Shown: piece after piece, positions 46,648 to 58,167 of the stretch
Layout of the letters: each line of letters opens with the position of its first letter
How positions within the stretch are numbered: position 1 is the stretch's first letter
Source of the DNA: Congeria kusceri
Lineage: Eukaryota > Mollusca > Bivalvia > Myida > Dreissenidae
Length of the DNA: 64,000 nucleotides
Direction of reading: 5' to 3'
NCBI GenBank assembly: GCA_027627225.1
Contig: CM051033.1
Span: forward strand, 47,332,016-47,396,015
Notes under the pieces: model-generated
What the model was told of the DNA's origin: nothing
The model's input: the letters and a program-made list of their open reading frames with translations, nothing else
Database searches by the model: none
Translations under genes and position numbers: made by a program

Positions 46648-47268
46648 TATGTTGGAAGATGATTTTACATTCCTCATTTGCAAAATTACGACTGACGCCA
46701 AATATGTTTTAAAGATATTTATTGTTACCTTTATTATATGCCAATAGAAATATCTTAATTTCAGATTATCGACAAGGCATAGCAAGTATTTCTATGTTAG
46801 GCTTTCTGCTGGCTTCCCAACGCCCCAACAGTTTGGTACGAGGTATTCGCAAGCAGTAGATCAAGAATTAGCTCGTACCAGCTTATTGCATTACCTTAAA
46901 TCATTGCGAACTGTCAGGGCTATCTTCTTCGGCAGTAGGCATGGTTTTGACATAAACTGTATGTATGTATTTTCCAAGTTTATGGGGTCCTTCCGCGCCG
47001 CAGCTGCATTATGTGAGGACCCGGGGTGTGTCCCAGCACCCCTGCCTAATTTACTTTTAGACTCATCGAATGTTTGGACGAATTTTAAATCATAGCTGCA
47101 ATTTTCAGCTGTTATCTTTACTGAAATATTAATAAATTTGGTGTGGTCTTGTGCTGTGCGGGTGGGTGGGGGTGGGGGGGGGGAGCCGAGTACCCGAAGG
47201 AAACTCCTCATGTCCGGTATGGTGACCACCAACCAAACTCACTTGCGCCGAGTGGGGAGCGAACCCGG
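46648..47268. other. 621-bp segment present only in duplication copy 1
   Basis: It includes a G-rich run near 47170 and a tRNA-promoter-like GGGTTCGCTCC on the minus strand. Together with the following bases there is a 12-bp inverted repeat GGGAGCGAACCC / GGGTTCGCTCCC (about 47255-47290). Copy 2 jumps from AAATATT to TTAGGGTTCGCTCCC, retaining the right arm, so a deletion in copy 2 is the simplest reading. The 113-codon minus frame at 46891-47232 has no recognisable domain. Confidence 0.6.
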
Positions 47269-47387
47269 GCAGCTTAGGGTTCGCTCCCTACTCTGCGAGA
47301 TCGGGTATATAGAATTAATGACTTTAATTGCTTAAGACCTGCGTTTGATATAGTATCCATTTGCGATTGTGTTTCAAGCAATATTAC

Positions 47388-47500
47388 TTTATTAACTACA
47401 CTATTTTCTAACGTATTAAATGCACATTATCATATTTTATTATTTATTAACTACACTATTTTCTAATGTATTAAATGCACATTATCATATTTTATTCTTT
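47388..47500. repeat. 55-bp direct dimer (also in copy 2 at about 54690-54803)
   Basis: ATTAACTACACTATTTTCTA, (A)CGTATTAAATGCACATTATC and ATATTTTATT occur twice in a row, starting at 47391 and 47446. The same dimer is present in duplication copy 2. Confidence 0.85.
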
Positions 47501-47835
47501 TTTAAATGCTTAGCTATAGCTGACATCCCCGTCATGTTTTCATAACAAATTTAAAACAGTATTCATTAAATAACTGTGTCATTGTCGTTACAATATGAAA
47601 TGAATAATCAATCAGTTTGTCACATATAAGCTGATACTGATAAAAACTATATTTATTACAATAAGCGTGTTAAAATTGAAATCACTTTGATAACTGGAAA
47701 CTATATGAAAAGAGTACAAATTTAACGCCCCTTGTGTAGAAAGAAGTGCGGCGGAGTAAAAGTTGTCGTCACAAAAATGACACATTGTCATACACATTCA
47801 TTCTGCAACACAATGATAGGTTATTGTTGTTTCTT

Positions 47836-48156
47836 ATGAATAATCCAATGTACATTAGAACCTATACAATGACCGAGAACGTCAAGACTCAAGTATCATT
47901 TTTATGTTGGTTCATATCTGCAGATTTGAATTCATATCCGGTTTTTAATCGGACGGTATTTTGGTATTTCGGTCCGGGATTTTCACATGGGTATCCCAGC
48001 ACCAACGTTGTGTCTACGGCGGCACTTTACAGTTTCGGCCAAAAATTCGAATTGGCAGGGGAGAAAATTCTAATAAATAGGGATACAGTGAAACTGAGCA
48101 GCATTTTGAGTGTTTTAGAAGTTGTAATTATCAGATTTAAGGGCTGGAGTTTTTAA
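47836..48156 (+). CDS. Hypothetical frame in the duplication (identical copy at 55136-55456)
   Basis: From the first ATG (47836) the frame gives about 106 residues; the open frame extends further upstream from a GTG. Aromatic-rich stretches such as VFNRTVFWYFGPGFSHGYPS and a basic end (IIRFKGWSF) are visible, but no domain. It is preserved without change in both duplication copies, which is expected from their recent origin and does not show selection. It may be non-coding. Confidence 0.2.
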   Translation: MNNPMYIRTYTMTENVKTQVSFLCWFISADLNSYPVFNRTVFWYFGPGFSHGYPSTNVVSTAALYSFGQKFELAGEKILINRDTVKLSSILSVLEVVIIRFKGWSF

Positions 48157-48910
48157 TTGCATGCATAGTGAATTCGAAAATATGACCTATGTAAAGCCAG
48201 CGCCATTTTGGCAGGATATTTAAAAGGGCGTACATACATTGAAATTTATTGGAAAATCTGAATGGTTAACCCCCAGTTTGCTCAGTTGCAATCAAACACC
48301 TGGTAAGTTACGCAGACGGGCATGCAGTGTTTGAGGTGCTCGCATTCGCAGGAAAGTTGCAAATTGATGTTGAAAATCACCGAAATGGTCGCGAAAACTG
48401 GTGACATTTGAACCCCAAAATTGGCTGATCATGCATGTTAAAATTATAGTGGAACTGTGTGCACAATTCTTTTCCCTACATTTTGGTGAAGCCACAGCCA
48501 CAATATTGAAATTATGTTTGGTTTGTTTTCAGGTGTTGACATTATCAGTGTGTGCAAGACGGCTCGAACCCAGACCCCACCAGGCCGAGTCCGAAGCCCG
48601 AGAAACTGTATAGTGCCCCCTACACCGGTCTAACGGACCTGTGTACTCACGCTCTAAGCATTATGGATATGCGCTACTTTCCAGCGTAGCTCGCAATGGT
48701 TGATTTAACATCGCATTGAGGTTAGATACCAGTTAATCAATGAGTTTCCCTCCGTGTTACATTCGAAATATTGCCTTTTACTAGAGTTCCGTTTTTTCTT
48801 CAGCTATGAAAAGCATTTAGCAATGTCAGACATTACTTTTGTGGTTATTTCTAATATCATCTGTGTTTTTAGAACATTTGTGTGCATTTCTTTGGACGCT
48901 AACTTGAAAG

Positions 48911-49219
48911 ATGAGCTTTTGGGGTGTGTTTACTGTGGCATGGGGCTTTTGTCGAAATAAGACTGCCGAAACCCTAGTTTTCTACCGGTGTCTGCATTCA
49001 GCTGAGACGCATTTTCTAGTAACATGCCATATATTTTTATTGCAATTTTTGGAAGAGGACAGATTCATCTTTAAACTGACAGCAAGCTTGCACAAACTGA
49101 AATCTGAAAGTTCGCCGTTTTATAATGGGATCCTGTGGGAATCGGATTTACAGGCATCTAACCTGGAATTTTCACACAAAACGAAAGTGAAAGTAGCTTT
49201 TTATAATAAACACGCTTAA
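48911..49219 (+). CDS. Hypothetical frame in the duplication (identical copy at 56211-56519)
   Basis: 102 codons from an ATG (MSFWGVFTVAWGFCRNK) to TAA. The frame is rich in Phe, His and Lys with no recognised motif. Downstream AATAAA-like words (TTTATAATAAACACG) overlap the stop region. It is identical between the two duplication copies. It may be part of an unrecognised transposable element. Confidence 0.2.
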   Translation: MSFWGVFTVAWGFCRNKTAETLVFYRCLHSAETHFLVTCHIFLLQFLEEDRFIFKLTASLHKLKSESSPFYNGILWESDLQASNLEFSHKTKVKVAFYNKHA

Positions 49220-49379
49220 CAGCGTTAAACACAAACTACTGGTATTTTATTTAACAGAAATATATTATACTATCAGTAATAACTTAATATTAGACTGATT
49301 AATGGTATCAATAAAATCATTTCATGAAACAACTTTCATACGCGGGATTACTTCATGCGTAAGCACATTTCGCCGTTTA

Positions 49380-50110
49380 AAAATTTACATTATTGTTTAC
49401 TTAAGCGGTTAAATTAAAGTTATAAACATATCTTCGACATACACTCTAGAAATGAACCTATTATAACAATTTTACTCATTGTATGTCATGATCAGAATGT
49501 TATATTCATTCACATAATGAAATCACTATATTGTTTAGCCTACATTATCGGCGCGCTCTGTTAAATAGCAATTATAATGCTACAATTCACGGGGACGACA
49601 GTAAGTCACAACGTACAATGTTGCCTGTTGAGGTCGCAAGCACAAAATATAAAGTGGTAAATTTCTGTTATTTTTCTGATAAATAAGCAAAACAATATAA
49701 GCAAATTTGATTGAGCTTATATTTCCTATTATTTTATCATTGTGTAAAAATATTATTGTCCGCTGTAACCGACTGTCGTCCCCGTGAATTAATTCTAGCG
49801 AGTTCAACTCCAACAGGAGAATCATTCTAAAAATAGCGCGCGGTAAAGCTGTGTTAATACACACGCATCAATTAGCATCTGGAAAATCCTAAACCCGTGA
49901 ATTGCAATAAATGGGGAATTCATAAACTTACTGCTCATTCATTCCCGCTATTATTTTCTGACAATGTTAATTTGTTAAATTTGCCTGACAAATTCATGTA
50001 TCAATTATGTTTACGTAAATTACTAGTATTTAGCTTATTCATGTATCACTGGTGAAAACATGGGGCGGTATATGACCGGTTTATTTACGGTACAGATATA
50101 AATACTTATT
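49380..50110 (-). mobile_element. Dispersed element of about 1 kb, copy in duplication copy 1, with nested MITE
   Basis: Reverse-complement alignment with 13485-14498: landmarks TAAACCGGTCATATACCGCC, ATGTTTTCACCAGTGATACA, GAATTCCCCATTTATTGCAA, CGCGCTATTTTTAGAATGAT and TTTAACCGCTTAAGTAAAC appear in order on the minus strand. A 207-bp inverted-repeat insertion splits it at 49584-49790. Confidence 0.65.
49584..49790. mobile_element. 207-bp MITE with perfect 19-bp terminal inverted repeats
   Basis: AATTCACGGGGACGACAGT (49584-49602) is exactly reverse-complemented at 49772-49790. The diverged copy of the host element at about 14309-14325 lacks this segment, giving an empty site. No coding capacity. 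Confidence 0.8.
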
Positions 50111-50119
50111 GAGCTTATC

Positions 50120-50313
50120 TCCAATTAATTTGGGGGGCCGATACGTTTTTTTACAGTGTCCGAAAAATCTAGTGTCCGAGAAGTCTCCTTGGTAGAGACC
50201 GAAAAATCTGGGATCCGAGGAGTCTTCTTAGTCGGGAACGAAAAATATGGGGTCCGTGAAGTCACAGCTTGGTCCTCTTGTATTATATTTAGGGCAAAAA
50301 AATGACTTCTCAA
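50120..50313 (-). repeat. 51-bp tandem repeat inside an open minus-strand frame (copy at 57420-57613)
   Basis: Two to three units around GTCCGA(A/G)(A/G)A(A/G)TCT(C/T) lie at 50150-50265. On the minus strand the unit is 17 codons long and stays in frame (SRTPYFSFPTKK, PRIPDFSVSTKETS, RTLDFSDTVKK). This could be a repetitive peptide of an unknown protein or a minisatellite whose period happens to be a multiple of three. The start and downstream frame are not convincing. Confidence 0.35.
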
Positions 50314-50867
50314 TATTAATTTCTACGCCGATTGCCTTTTTTTGAAGACATTTCTTGTTTAATTTCATGGGATTCGTTACGGTTGAAAAAAAGGCGGACA
50401 GACTGATCAACCACCTTACCAGCAACTTCCATCGTATGGAAAGTTATTAAAGCAAACGCAAAAAAATATAATCGCGAATTTGTAACAACTATATACGGCT
50501 CCGTATGATCTATACAGCATCGCTCGTCAGACCACAAGGAACCAAACAGCCGTTGTCTCGTCAAAGGCAAATAGGAAGTGATATAAAATTTCGCTTTTTG
50601 TATTCGTTAAGATGATTAATTACGACAAGTTTTGAAGGGTGATATGGAAGATGCGCAAGGAATACGTGAACAACGATTTTCTTTTAGACAAAAATAACAG
50701 GCAAGATTGATGAGGTGATATCAAACAGATTTCATCCACTATGTGTGGCAGAAGACTACGACATATTGCGAAGAATGCTAGGGTCATCGTACCTCACAGT
50801 TGATTGAAATAATTTGTTTAAGAATACTGTTCTAGGTCTCTTCTGTCAATATTCGCCATTTTGGTAA

Positions 50868-51621
50868 TCATCCCTTACAGAAATGATATCTGAATGTGAA
50901 CTGACGGCGAACACTCCGCGAACATACTGCGAATTTAACGCCGTCCTTGTTGGCGGTATGTTTCTGATAAAGTGAATTGTTGGCGAACATGCCTTTAGCT
51001 GTTCACGGTTTGTTCACTGAGATTGACAAGTTCGCGGACAGTTCGCAGTAACAACTTAAAATTACCGAATAATTCGCCGACAATTCACATTTAATACGTG
51101 AGCTTGTGTGTTACTTTGGTTAGTCAGAAGATGAACTTAGGTATTTTCAAAGTTCACAATATGTTCAATTTAAAAATGACATCACATCCTATCTGATAAT
51201 TCTGATCGGTCTAATTATAACAGTTTCAAAATGGAGAGAAGCTGAAGGTTAACTGAACAGGTACAGCTGTTGATAAAGAAATGTTACACATAACTATTTT
51301 CGTGATTTGTATTCATTTTGCTGTTCATTATGAAAACTTTCTGATGTTTATATAGTAACATAAGGTTCAGTGCATATAACTTAGTACTGAAGTACATGTA
51401 CATAAGCATCCAAGTTGTTTGTATAAAAGTTCCACCTTTTGGTACTGCTATAAGCATAATGACAGAAACGGAATTAAGCACCATGCAAGAATCTAATCTC
51501 ATTTTTATTTCTGATTTCAATGTCTCTTAACCTAACAGACACATCAACACAGTACACATACTAGCTGCACCAAGGACAAAATTTAATAATGTATCATCAT
51601 CATCATCATCATTATTATCAT
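50868..51621. mobile_element. Left part of an inverted-repeat element, cut by the duplication breakpoint
   Basis: Identical to the first 754 bp of the element at 58168-59351: ATCCCTTACAGAAATGATAT end, then GCGAAC/GTTCGC-rich subterminal DNA, ending in the TCA microsatellite where copy 2 begins. Confidence 0.7.
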
Positions 51622-52184
51622 CGTGTAGCTTATCAATCACAATGGCTTATTAACTATCGTAGATTTAGTTTATAAGATGTACTACAAAAATGTTGACATT
51701 ATCTAAAAATGTATTTTGTCGTTTAATTGTGGTGTGTCCCTTTTAAATATAGTTTTCTCTCTTAAAATATAATGCAAGCACCTGACTAAACTTTTTTAGC
51801 AATTTTGCACCATTTGCTAGTTGGAATGGTCTTTTTTGCTACTGATTTATTCTTGGGGTTCTTATAGTTTGTAAAAAATATCTTTGCCCTTCTCATTTTA
51901 TGTCCATCTACTGACAAAGTGCGAGCATTCGGCGCTGATATCATTCTAACTGTCTGTTTATGTTTAATCATATTGTTGTGTAATAGTTATATATCGCTTA
52001 GTAATAATTAAAAAAAAATTGTGTTAGAATGGTACATCGCTGGGTTATAGTTATATGTTGGTCGGTTATAATAATATCTTGTTAGGTTATAATAATACAT
52101 GTGTTGGTTTGTTATAATTTATTGTTTTTCAAATAATTCCACGTGGTTTTGTTTGTCGTGAAATGGTATTTGTAACTCTATAGA

Positions 52185-53150
52185 CACCCTATATGGGACC
52201 CAGTTGGGTTTTGCAAACTCGGTTTGCATGGGTCCCATGTGTATTTCGTTTATAAATATCCTGACAGATATGGGGCCCATACGGGCTTTCTAGTTAGGAA
52301 CCATATGGTCTCTGTTGATGAGGTCCCATATATGGGCTTGGTATTGGTGACCCATCGAGGCCCATACGGGCGTTCTTGCTGGGACCCATATGAGCTTGCA
52401 TTTGGGGGGGGGGGGGATAATGGGATTTCTTGATGGGACTCATATGGGTTTGCTGTTGTTGACTCATATGGGCTTTCTTGCTGGAACCCATATGGGCATA
52501 GGACCCACCAGTGACAGATATGGGCACGGCAATGTATTGGGGTCCCACATAGGACCCATGTGGTTTATAAGACAGGTATAACCCATATCGGGCCCACATG
52601 GACTGGCTTGCAGGGACCCGTATGCGCTTACTTGCTGGGGACTCATATGGGCTTTCTTGGTGGGACCAATATAGGCTTACTTAATGGGCACCCATTTTGG
52701 ATTTTTTGCTGGGAGCTGGGCTTTCTGTTATGGGTTCTCTCATATGGGCTTTTTGTTGTTGACCCATATGGGCTTGCTTGTTGGGGACCCATATGGACTT
52801 TCGTGCTGGGACCAATATAGGCTTACTTGATAGGCTCCAATTTTGGCTTTCTTGTTGGGAGCCCTTTGGGCCTGGTTGCCTGGGACTCAACTGGGTCTGA
52901 TATGGGCAAGACAACGCATATGGCCCGACATGGGGCACATGCGGTATATCAGCCCAGATAAAGCCCATATTGGGTCACATGGGACGGCTTACTGGGACGC
53001 ATATGGGCATACTTGCTGGGAACCCATTTGAGTTTGCTTGCTTGGTCGAATATGGGACGAAAAATATTATATGGGTTCCACATGGGGCCCAAAAGGTACA
53101 TTTTCCAAAGAATAGCCCATATTGGGTCCATATGGGCTTGCTTGATGGGT
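52185..53150. repeat. CCCATATGGG-type satellite, array 4 (in duplication copy 2)
   Basis: Near-identical copy of array 3, differing by the length of the G-run near 52406 and a few substitutions. It is not an independent expansion but a product of the segmental duplication. Confidence 0.85.
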
Positions 53151-55135
53151 TTGTACTTGTTTATTTGTATATTTTGTTTTACTTCCTTCTCCAACCGGAC
53201 CATTTTCCGAAATCGTCCGAGAAACTTAAAAATAAAACATCTTATGCCTAATGTAACATTTCAAAAGGGAAAGATCAAGAGCAAAATAGCATAGTGCTGG
53301 AGGTACCTTGCATCTTTTGGTTCCACCCTCTGCCCCTCTGGACTGGTCAAAACACACATGTTGAATATCTTTTAAAAGGTAACATATTTTGCAAATAGTT
53401 AAGGCAGTTGAATATATTTTGTTTGAAATATTAAACAGTTATAAGTATACTTACCACACATATCGTATCATCTGGTGAAACACGCGATATTTACAAAACA
53501 CTTAGAGGTCAGTCGAAAATTGTTTTAAGATGAAACAGTGTTTTGTCGATTAATAAAGGTTAATTAGGGCAATTCGTATGTCGACTATGATGTTTGATTC
53601 CTCGATCAAATGTATATTAACGTTGAATCTGTTTACATACTCGAATAATCCAAACAATGCTGAACTTGCCGAATCGGAAAAAGTTTCCTCGATAGTATGT
53701 TTCCTTACTTGTTGGTCGAATATCTACAACATTCTGTACATAAGTTCTACTTCATAATTATGAGCATTGTCCTACACAATAAACATATATTCATATGTTC
53801 GAGTAACTAATTACATCTATAATTTTTTCTTCCATTCAATACTACGAATATTGTACATAGACAAGAACATGTGCATGCACTAGTTTTTCTATTAGTTCAA
53901 CTATTTATGACATTTTATTGTTTTATCTGTTTCATAGATATTTATTTAAATGATGATTCTGTTTTTACGCAGTGACAAAGATTGCTTTTTAGAATAACAA
54001 CATTATTATGGGAAGACTTGGCCCATGATATGTTGTAAACTTATGGAAAATCTGTATTAAATATACAAATTTGGCGATCCATACGTAGATACTTGTAGAT
54101 AACGATGAGCTAACACATAGTTTAATTTCTGTTGCTACGAAAACGTAGACGGGCCTTCAATTGGTGATATGTTCTTCCCTAAGTCGACTTCTTTTTATTC
54201 ACTTCGATCAATTATTTTAACAAACGTCAATTAACTTGATTTACAATCATGAGAACTTTTTAGACATTGCACTACTACTTTTCTTGATAAGCTGGATATT
54301 TTTGTAAATATGTATCTTTTCGCCTAATGATACACAGGTATATCGTTTAAAATCTATTAGAAATCTATTAGAATCCTTTATTGATTAACCGAAGAGCTTT
54401 CATATTTATGTTTAATGTTTAAAAAACACCTTGGTAACGTAAAATAGTATTCTAATGGTATATAAGGAGGCGTATGATTTGGTATTTCAGTAGCGTGTGC
54501 CAGTGGATCTAGTTGGGCACTCGACAGTATAAGTTAATTATATTTGAAGAAATTAATAGTTTTAAATATTAGCAGTTAGGGTTCGCTCCCTACTCTGCGA
54601 GATCGGGTATATGGAATTAATGACTTTAATTGCTTAAGACCTGCGTTTGATATAGTATCCATTTGCGATTGTGTTTCAAGCAATATTACTTTATTAACTA
54701 CACTATTTTCTAACGTATTAAATGCACATTATCATATTTTATTATTTATTAACTACACTATTTTCTAATGTATTAAATGCACATTATCTTATTTTATTCT
54801 TTTTTAAATGCTTAGCTATAGCTGACATCCCCGTCATGTTTCATAACAAATTTAAAACAGTATTCATTAAATAACTGTGTCATTGTCGTTACAATATGAA
54901 ATGAATAATCAATCAGTTTGTCACATATAAGCTGATACTGATAAAAACTATATTTATTACAATAAGCGTGTTAAATTGAAATCACTTTGATAACTGGAAA
55001 CTATATGAAAAGAGTACAAATTTAACGCCCCTTGTGTAGAAAGAAGTGCGGCGGAGTAAAAGTTGTCGTCACAAAAATGACACATTGTCATACACATTCA
55101 TTCTGCAACACAATGATAGGTTATTGTTGTTTCTT

Positions 55136-55456
55136 ATGAATAATCCAATGTACATTAGAACCTATACAATGACCGAGAACGTCAAGACTCAAGTATCATT
55201 TTTATGTTGGTTCATATCTGCAGATTTGAATTCATATCCGGTTTTTAATCGGACGGTATTTTGGTATTTCGGTCCGGGATTTTCACATGGGTATCCCAGC
55301 ACCAACGTTGTGTCTACGGCGGCACTTTACAGTTTCGGCCAAAAATTCGAATTGGCAGGGGAGAAAATTCTAATAAATAGGGATACAGTGAAACTGAGCA
55401 GCATTTTGAGTGTTTTAGAAGTTGTAATTATCAGATTTAAGGGCTGGAGTTTTTAA
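55136..55456 (+). CDS. Hypothetical frame, duplicate of 47836-48156
   Basis: The translation is the same as the copy 1 frame. Same caveats: no domain, and no evidence of splicing or expression in the sequence. Confidence 0.2.
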   Translation: MNNPMYIRTYTMTENVKTQVSFLCWFISADLNSYPVFNRTVFWYFGPGFSHGYPSTNVVSTAALYSFGQKFELAGEKILINRDTVKLSSILSVLEVVIIRFKGWSF

Positions 55457-56210
55457 TTGCATGCATAGTGAATTCGAAAATATGACCTATGTAAAGCCAG
55501 CGCCATTTTGGCAGGATATTTAAAAGGGCGTACATACATTGAAATTTATTGGAAAATCTGAATGGTTAACCCCCAGTTTGCTCAGTTGCAATCAAACACC
55601 TGGTAAGTTACGCAGACGGGCATGCAGTGTTTGAGGTGCTCGCATTCGCAGGAAAGTTGCAAATTGATGTTGAAAATCACCGAAATGGTCGCGAAAACTG
55701 GTGACATTTGAACCCCAAAATTGGCTGATCATGCATGTTAAAATTATAGTGGAACTGTGTGCACAATTCTTTTCCCTACATTTTGGTGAAGCCACAGCCA
55801 CAATATTGAAATTATGTTTGGTTTGTTTTCAGGTGTTGACATTATCAGTGTGTGCAAGACGGCTCGAACCCAGACCCCACCAGGCCGAGTCCGAAGCCCG
55901 AGAAACTGTATAGTGCCCCCTACACCGGTCTAACGGACCTGTGTACTCACGCTCTAAGCATTATGGATATGCGCTACTTTCCAGCGTAGCTCGCAATGGT
56001 TGATTTAACATCGCATTGAGGTTAGATACCAGTTAATCAATGAGTTTCCCTCCGTGTTACATTCGAAATATTGCCTTTTACTAGAGTTCCGTTTTTTCTT
56101 CAGCTATGAAAAGCATTTAGCAATGTCAGACATTACTTTTGTGGTTATTTCTAATATCATCTGTGTTTTTAGAACATTTGTGTGCATTTCTTTGGACGCT
56201 AACTTGAAAG

Positions 56211-56519
56211 ATGAGCTTTTGGGGTGTGTTTACTGTGGCATGGGGCTTTTGTCGAAATAAGACTGCCGAAACCCTAGTTTTCTACCGGTGTCTGCATTCA
56301 GCTGAGACGCATTTTCTAGTAACATGCCATATATTTTTATTGCAATTTTTGGAAGAGGACAGATTCATCTTTAAACTGACAGCAAGCTTGCACAAACTGA
56401 AATCTGAAAGTTCGCCGTTTTATAATGGGATCCTGTGGGAATCGGATTTACAGGCATCTAACCTGGAATTTTCACACAAAACGAAAGTGAAAGTAGCTTT
56501 TTATAATAAACACGCTTAA
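56211..56519 (+). CDS. Hypothetical frame, duplicate of 48911-49219
   Basis: The translation is the same as the copy 1 frame, again without recognisable features. Confidence 0.2.
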   Translation: MSFWGVFTVAWGFCRNKTAETLVFYRCLHSAETHFLVTCHIFLLQFLEEDRFIFKLTASLHKLKSESSPFYNGILWESDLQASNLEFSHKTKVKVAFYNKHA

Positions 56520-56684
56520 CAGCGTTAAACACAAACTACTGGTATTTTATTTAACAGAAATATATTATACTATAAGTAATAACTTAATATTAGACTGATT
56601 AATGGTATCAATAAAATCATTTCATGAAACAACTTTCATACGCGGGATTACTTCATGCGTAAGCACATTTCGCCGTTTAAAAAT

Positions 56685-57410
56685 TTACATTATTGTTTAC
56701 TTAAGCGGTTAAATTAAAGTTATAAACATATCTTCGACATACACTCTAGAAATGAACCTATTATAACAATTTTACTCATTGTATGTCATTATCAGAATGT
56801 TATATTCATTCACATAATGAAATCACTATATTGTTTAGCCTACATTATCGGCGCGCTCTGTTAAATAGCAATTACAATGCTACAATTCATGGGGACGACA
56901 GTAAGTCACAACGTACAATGTTGCCTGTTGAGGTCGCAAGCACAAAATATAAAGTGGTAAATTTCTGTTATTTTTCTGATAAATAAGCAAAACAATATAA
57001 GCAAATTTGATTGAGCTTATATTTCCTATTCTTTTATCATTGTGTAAAAATATTATTGTCCGCTGTAACCGACTGTCGTCCCCGTGAATTAATTCTAGCG
57101 AGTTCAACTCCAACAGGAGAATCATTCTAAAAATAGCGTGCGGTAAAGCTGTGTTAATACAAACGCATCAATTAGCGTCTGGAAAATCCTAAACCCGTGA
57201 ATTGCAATAAATGGGGAATTTATAAACTTACTGCTCATTCATTCCCGCTATTATTTTCTGACAATGTTAATTAGTTAAATTTGCCTGACAAATTCATGTA
57301 TCAATTATGTTTACGTAAATTACTAGTATTTAGCTTATTCATGTATCACTGGTGAAAACATGGGGCGGTATATGACCGGTTTATTTACGGTACAGATATA
57401 AATACTTATT
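56685..57410 (-). mobile_element. Dispersed element of about 1 kb, copy in duplication copy 2, with nested MITE
   Basis: Near-identical to 49380-50110 through the segmental duplication. Confidence 0.65.
56884..57090. mobile_element. 207-bp MITE, duplicate copy, one mismatch in the left terminal repeat
   Basis: The left end reads AATTCATGGGGACGACAGT (one C to T change relative to copy 1). The right end (57072-57090) is unchanged. It arrived with the segmental duplication. Confidence 0.8.
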
Positions 57411-57527
57411 GAGCTTATCTCCAATTAATTTGGGGGGCCGATACGTTTTTTTACAGTGTCCGAAAAATCTAGTGTCCGAGAAGTCTCCTTGGTAGAGACC
57501 GAAAAATCTGGGATCCGAGGAGTCTTC

Positions 57528-57869
57528 TTAGTCGGGAACGAAAAATATGGGGTCCGTGAAGTCACAGCTTGGTCCTCTTGTATTATATTTAGGGCAAAAA
57601 AATGACTTCTCAATATTAATTTCTACGCCGATTGCCTTTTTTTGAAGACATTTCTTGTTTAATTTCATGGGATTCGTTACGGTTGAAAAAAGGCGGACAG
57701 ACTGATCAACCACCTTACCAGCAACTTCCATCGTATGGAAAGTTATTAAAGCAAACGCAAAAAAATATAATCGCGAATTTGTAACAACTATATACGGCTC
57801 CGTATGATCTATACAGCATCGCTCGTCAGACCACAAGGAACCAAACAGCCGTTGTCTCGTCAAAGGCAA
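57528..57869 (-). CDS. Hypothetical minus-strand frame, longer in duplication copy 2 than in copy 1
   Basis: 113 codons in copy 2, without ATG until about residue 47 (MEVAGKVVDQSVRLF). In copy 1 (50316-50570) an extra A in the A-run near 50385 shifts the frame after SVRLF and shortens it to 84 codons. No domain is recognised. The difference could be a real indel or a sequencing error in a homopolymer. Confidence 0.2.
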   Translation of the reverse strand: MPLTRQRLFGSLWSDERCCIDHTEPYIVVTNSRLYFFAFALITFHTMEVAGKVVDQSVRLFSTVTNPMKLNKKCLQKKAIGVEINIEKSFFCPKYNTRGPSCDFTDPIFFVPD

Positions 57870-58167
57870 ATAGGAAGTGATATAAAATTTCGCTTTTTGT
57901 ATTCGTTAAGATGATTAATTACGACAAGTTTTGAAGGGTGATATGGAAGATGCGCAAGGAATACGTGAACAACGATTTTCTTTTAGACAAAAATAACAGG
58001 CAAGATTGATGAGGTGATATCAAACAGATTTCATCCACTATGTGTGGCAGAAGACTACGACATATTGCGAAGAATGCTAGGGTCATCGTACCTCACAGTT
58101 GATTGAAATAATTTGTTTAAGAATACTGTTCTAGGTCTCTTCTGTCAATATTCGCCATTTTGGTAAT

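Larger units (their letters stand above)
43780..51621 (+). repeat. Tandem segmental duplication, copy 1 (7.84 kb)
   Basis: The sequence from CGTGTAGCTTATCAATCG (43780) to the TCATCATTATTATCAT run at 51621 is repeated directly, head to tail, from 51622 to 58921. Corresponding points lie 7842 bp apart at the left end, 7920-7923 in the middle and 7299-7300 at the right end, fully explained by a few indels. Most long frames translate identically in both. Copy 1 lacks 78 bp present in copy 2 and retains about 621 bp that copy 2 lacks. Confidence 0.97.

Noticed and set aside
48540..48610. B-box-like GGGTTCGAGCC on the minus strand suggesting a tRNA
   Set aside because: No proper A box, cloverleaf or terminator could be drawn.
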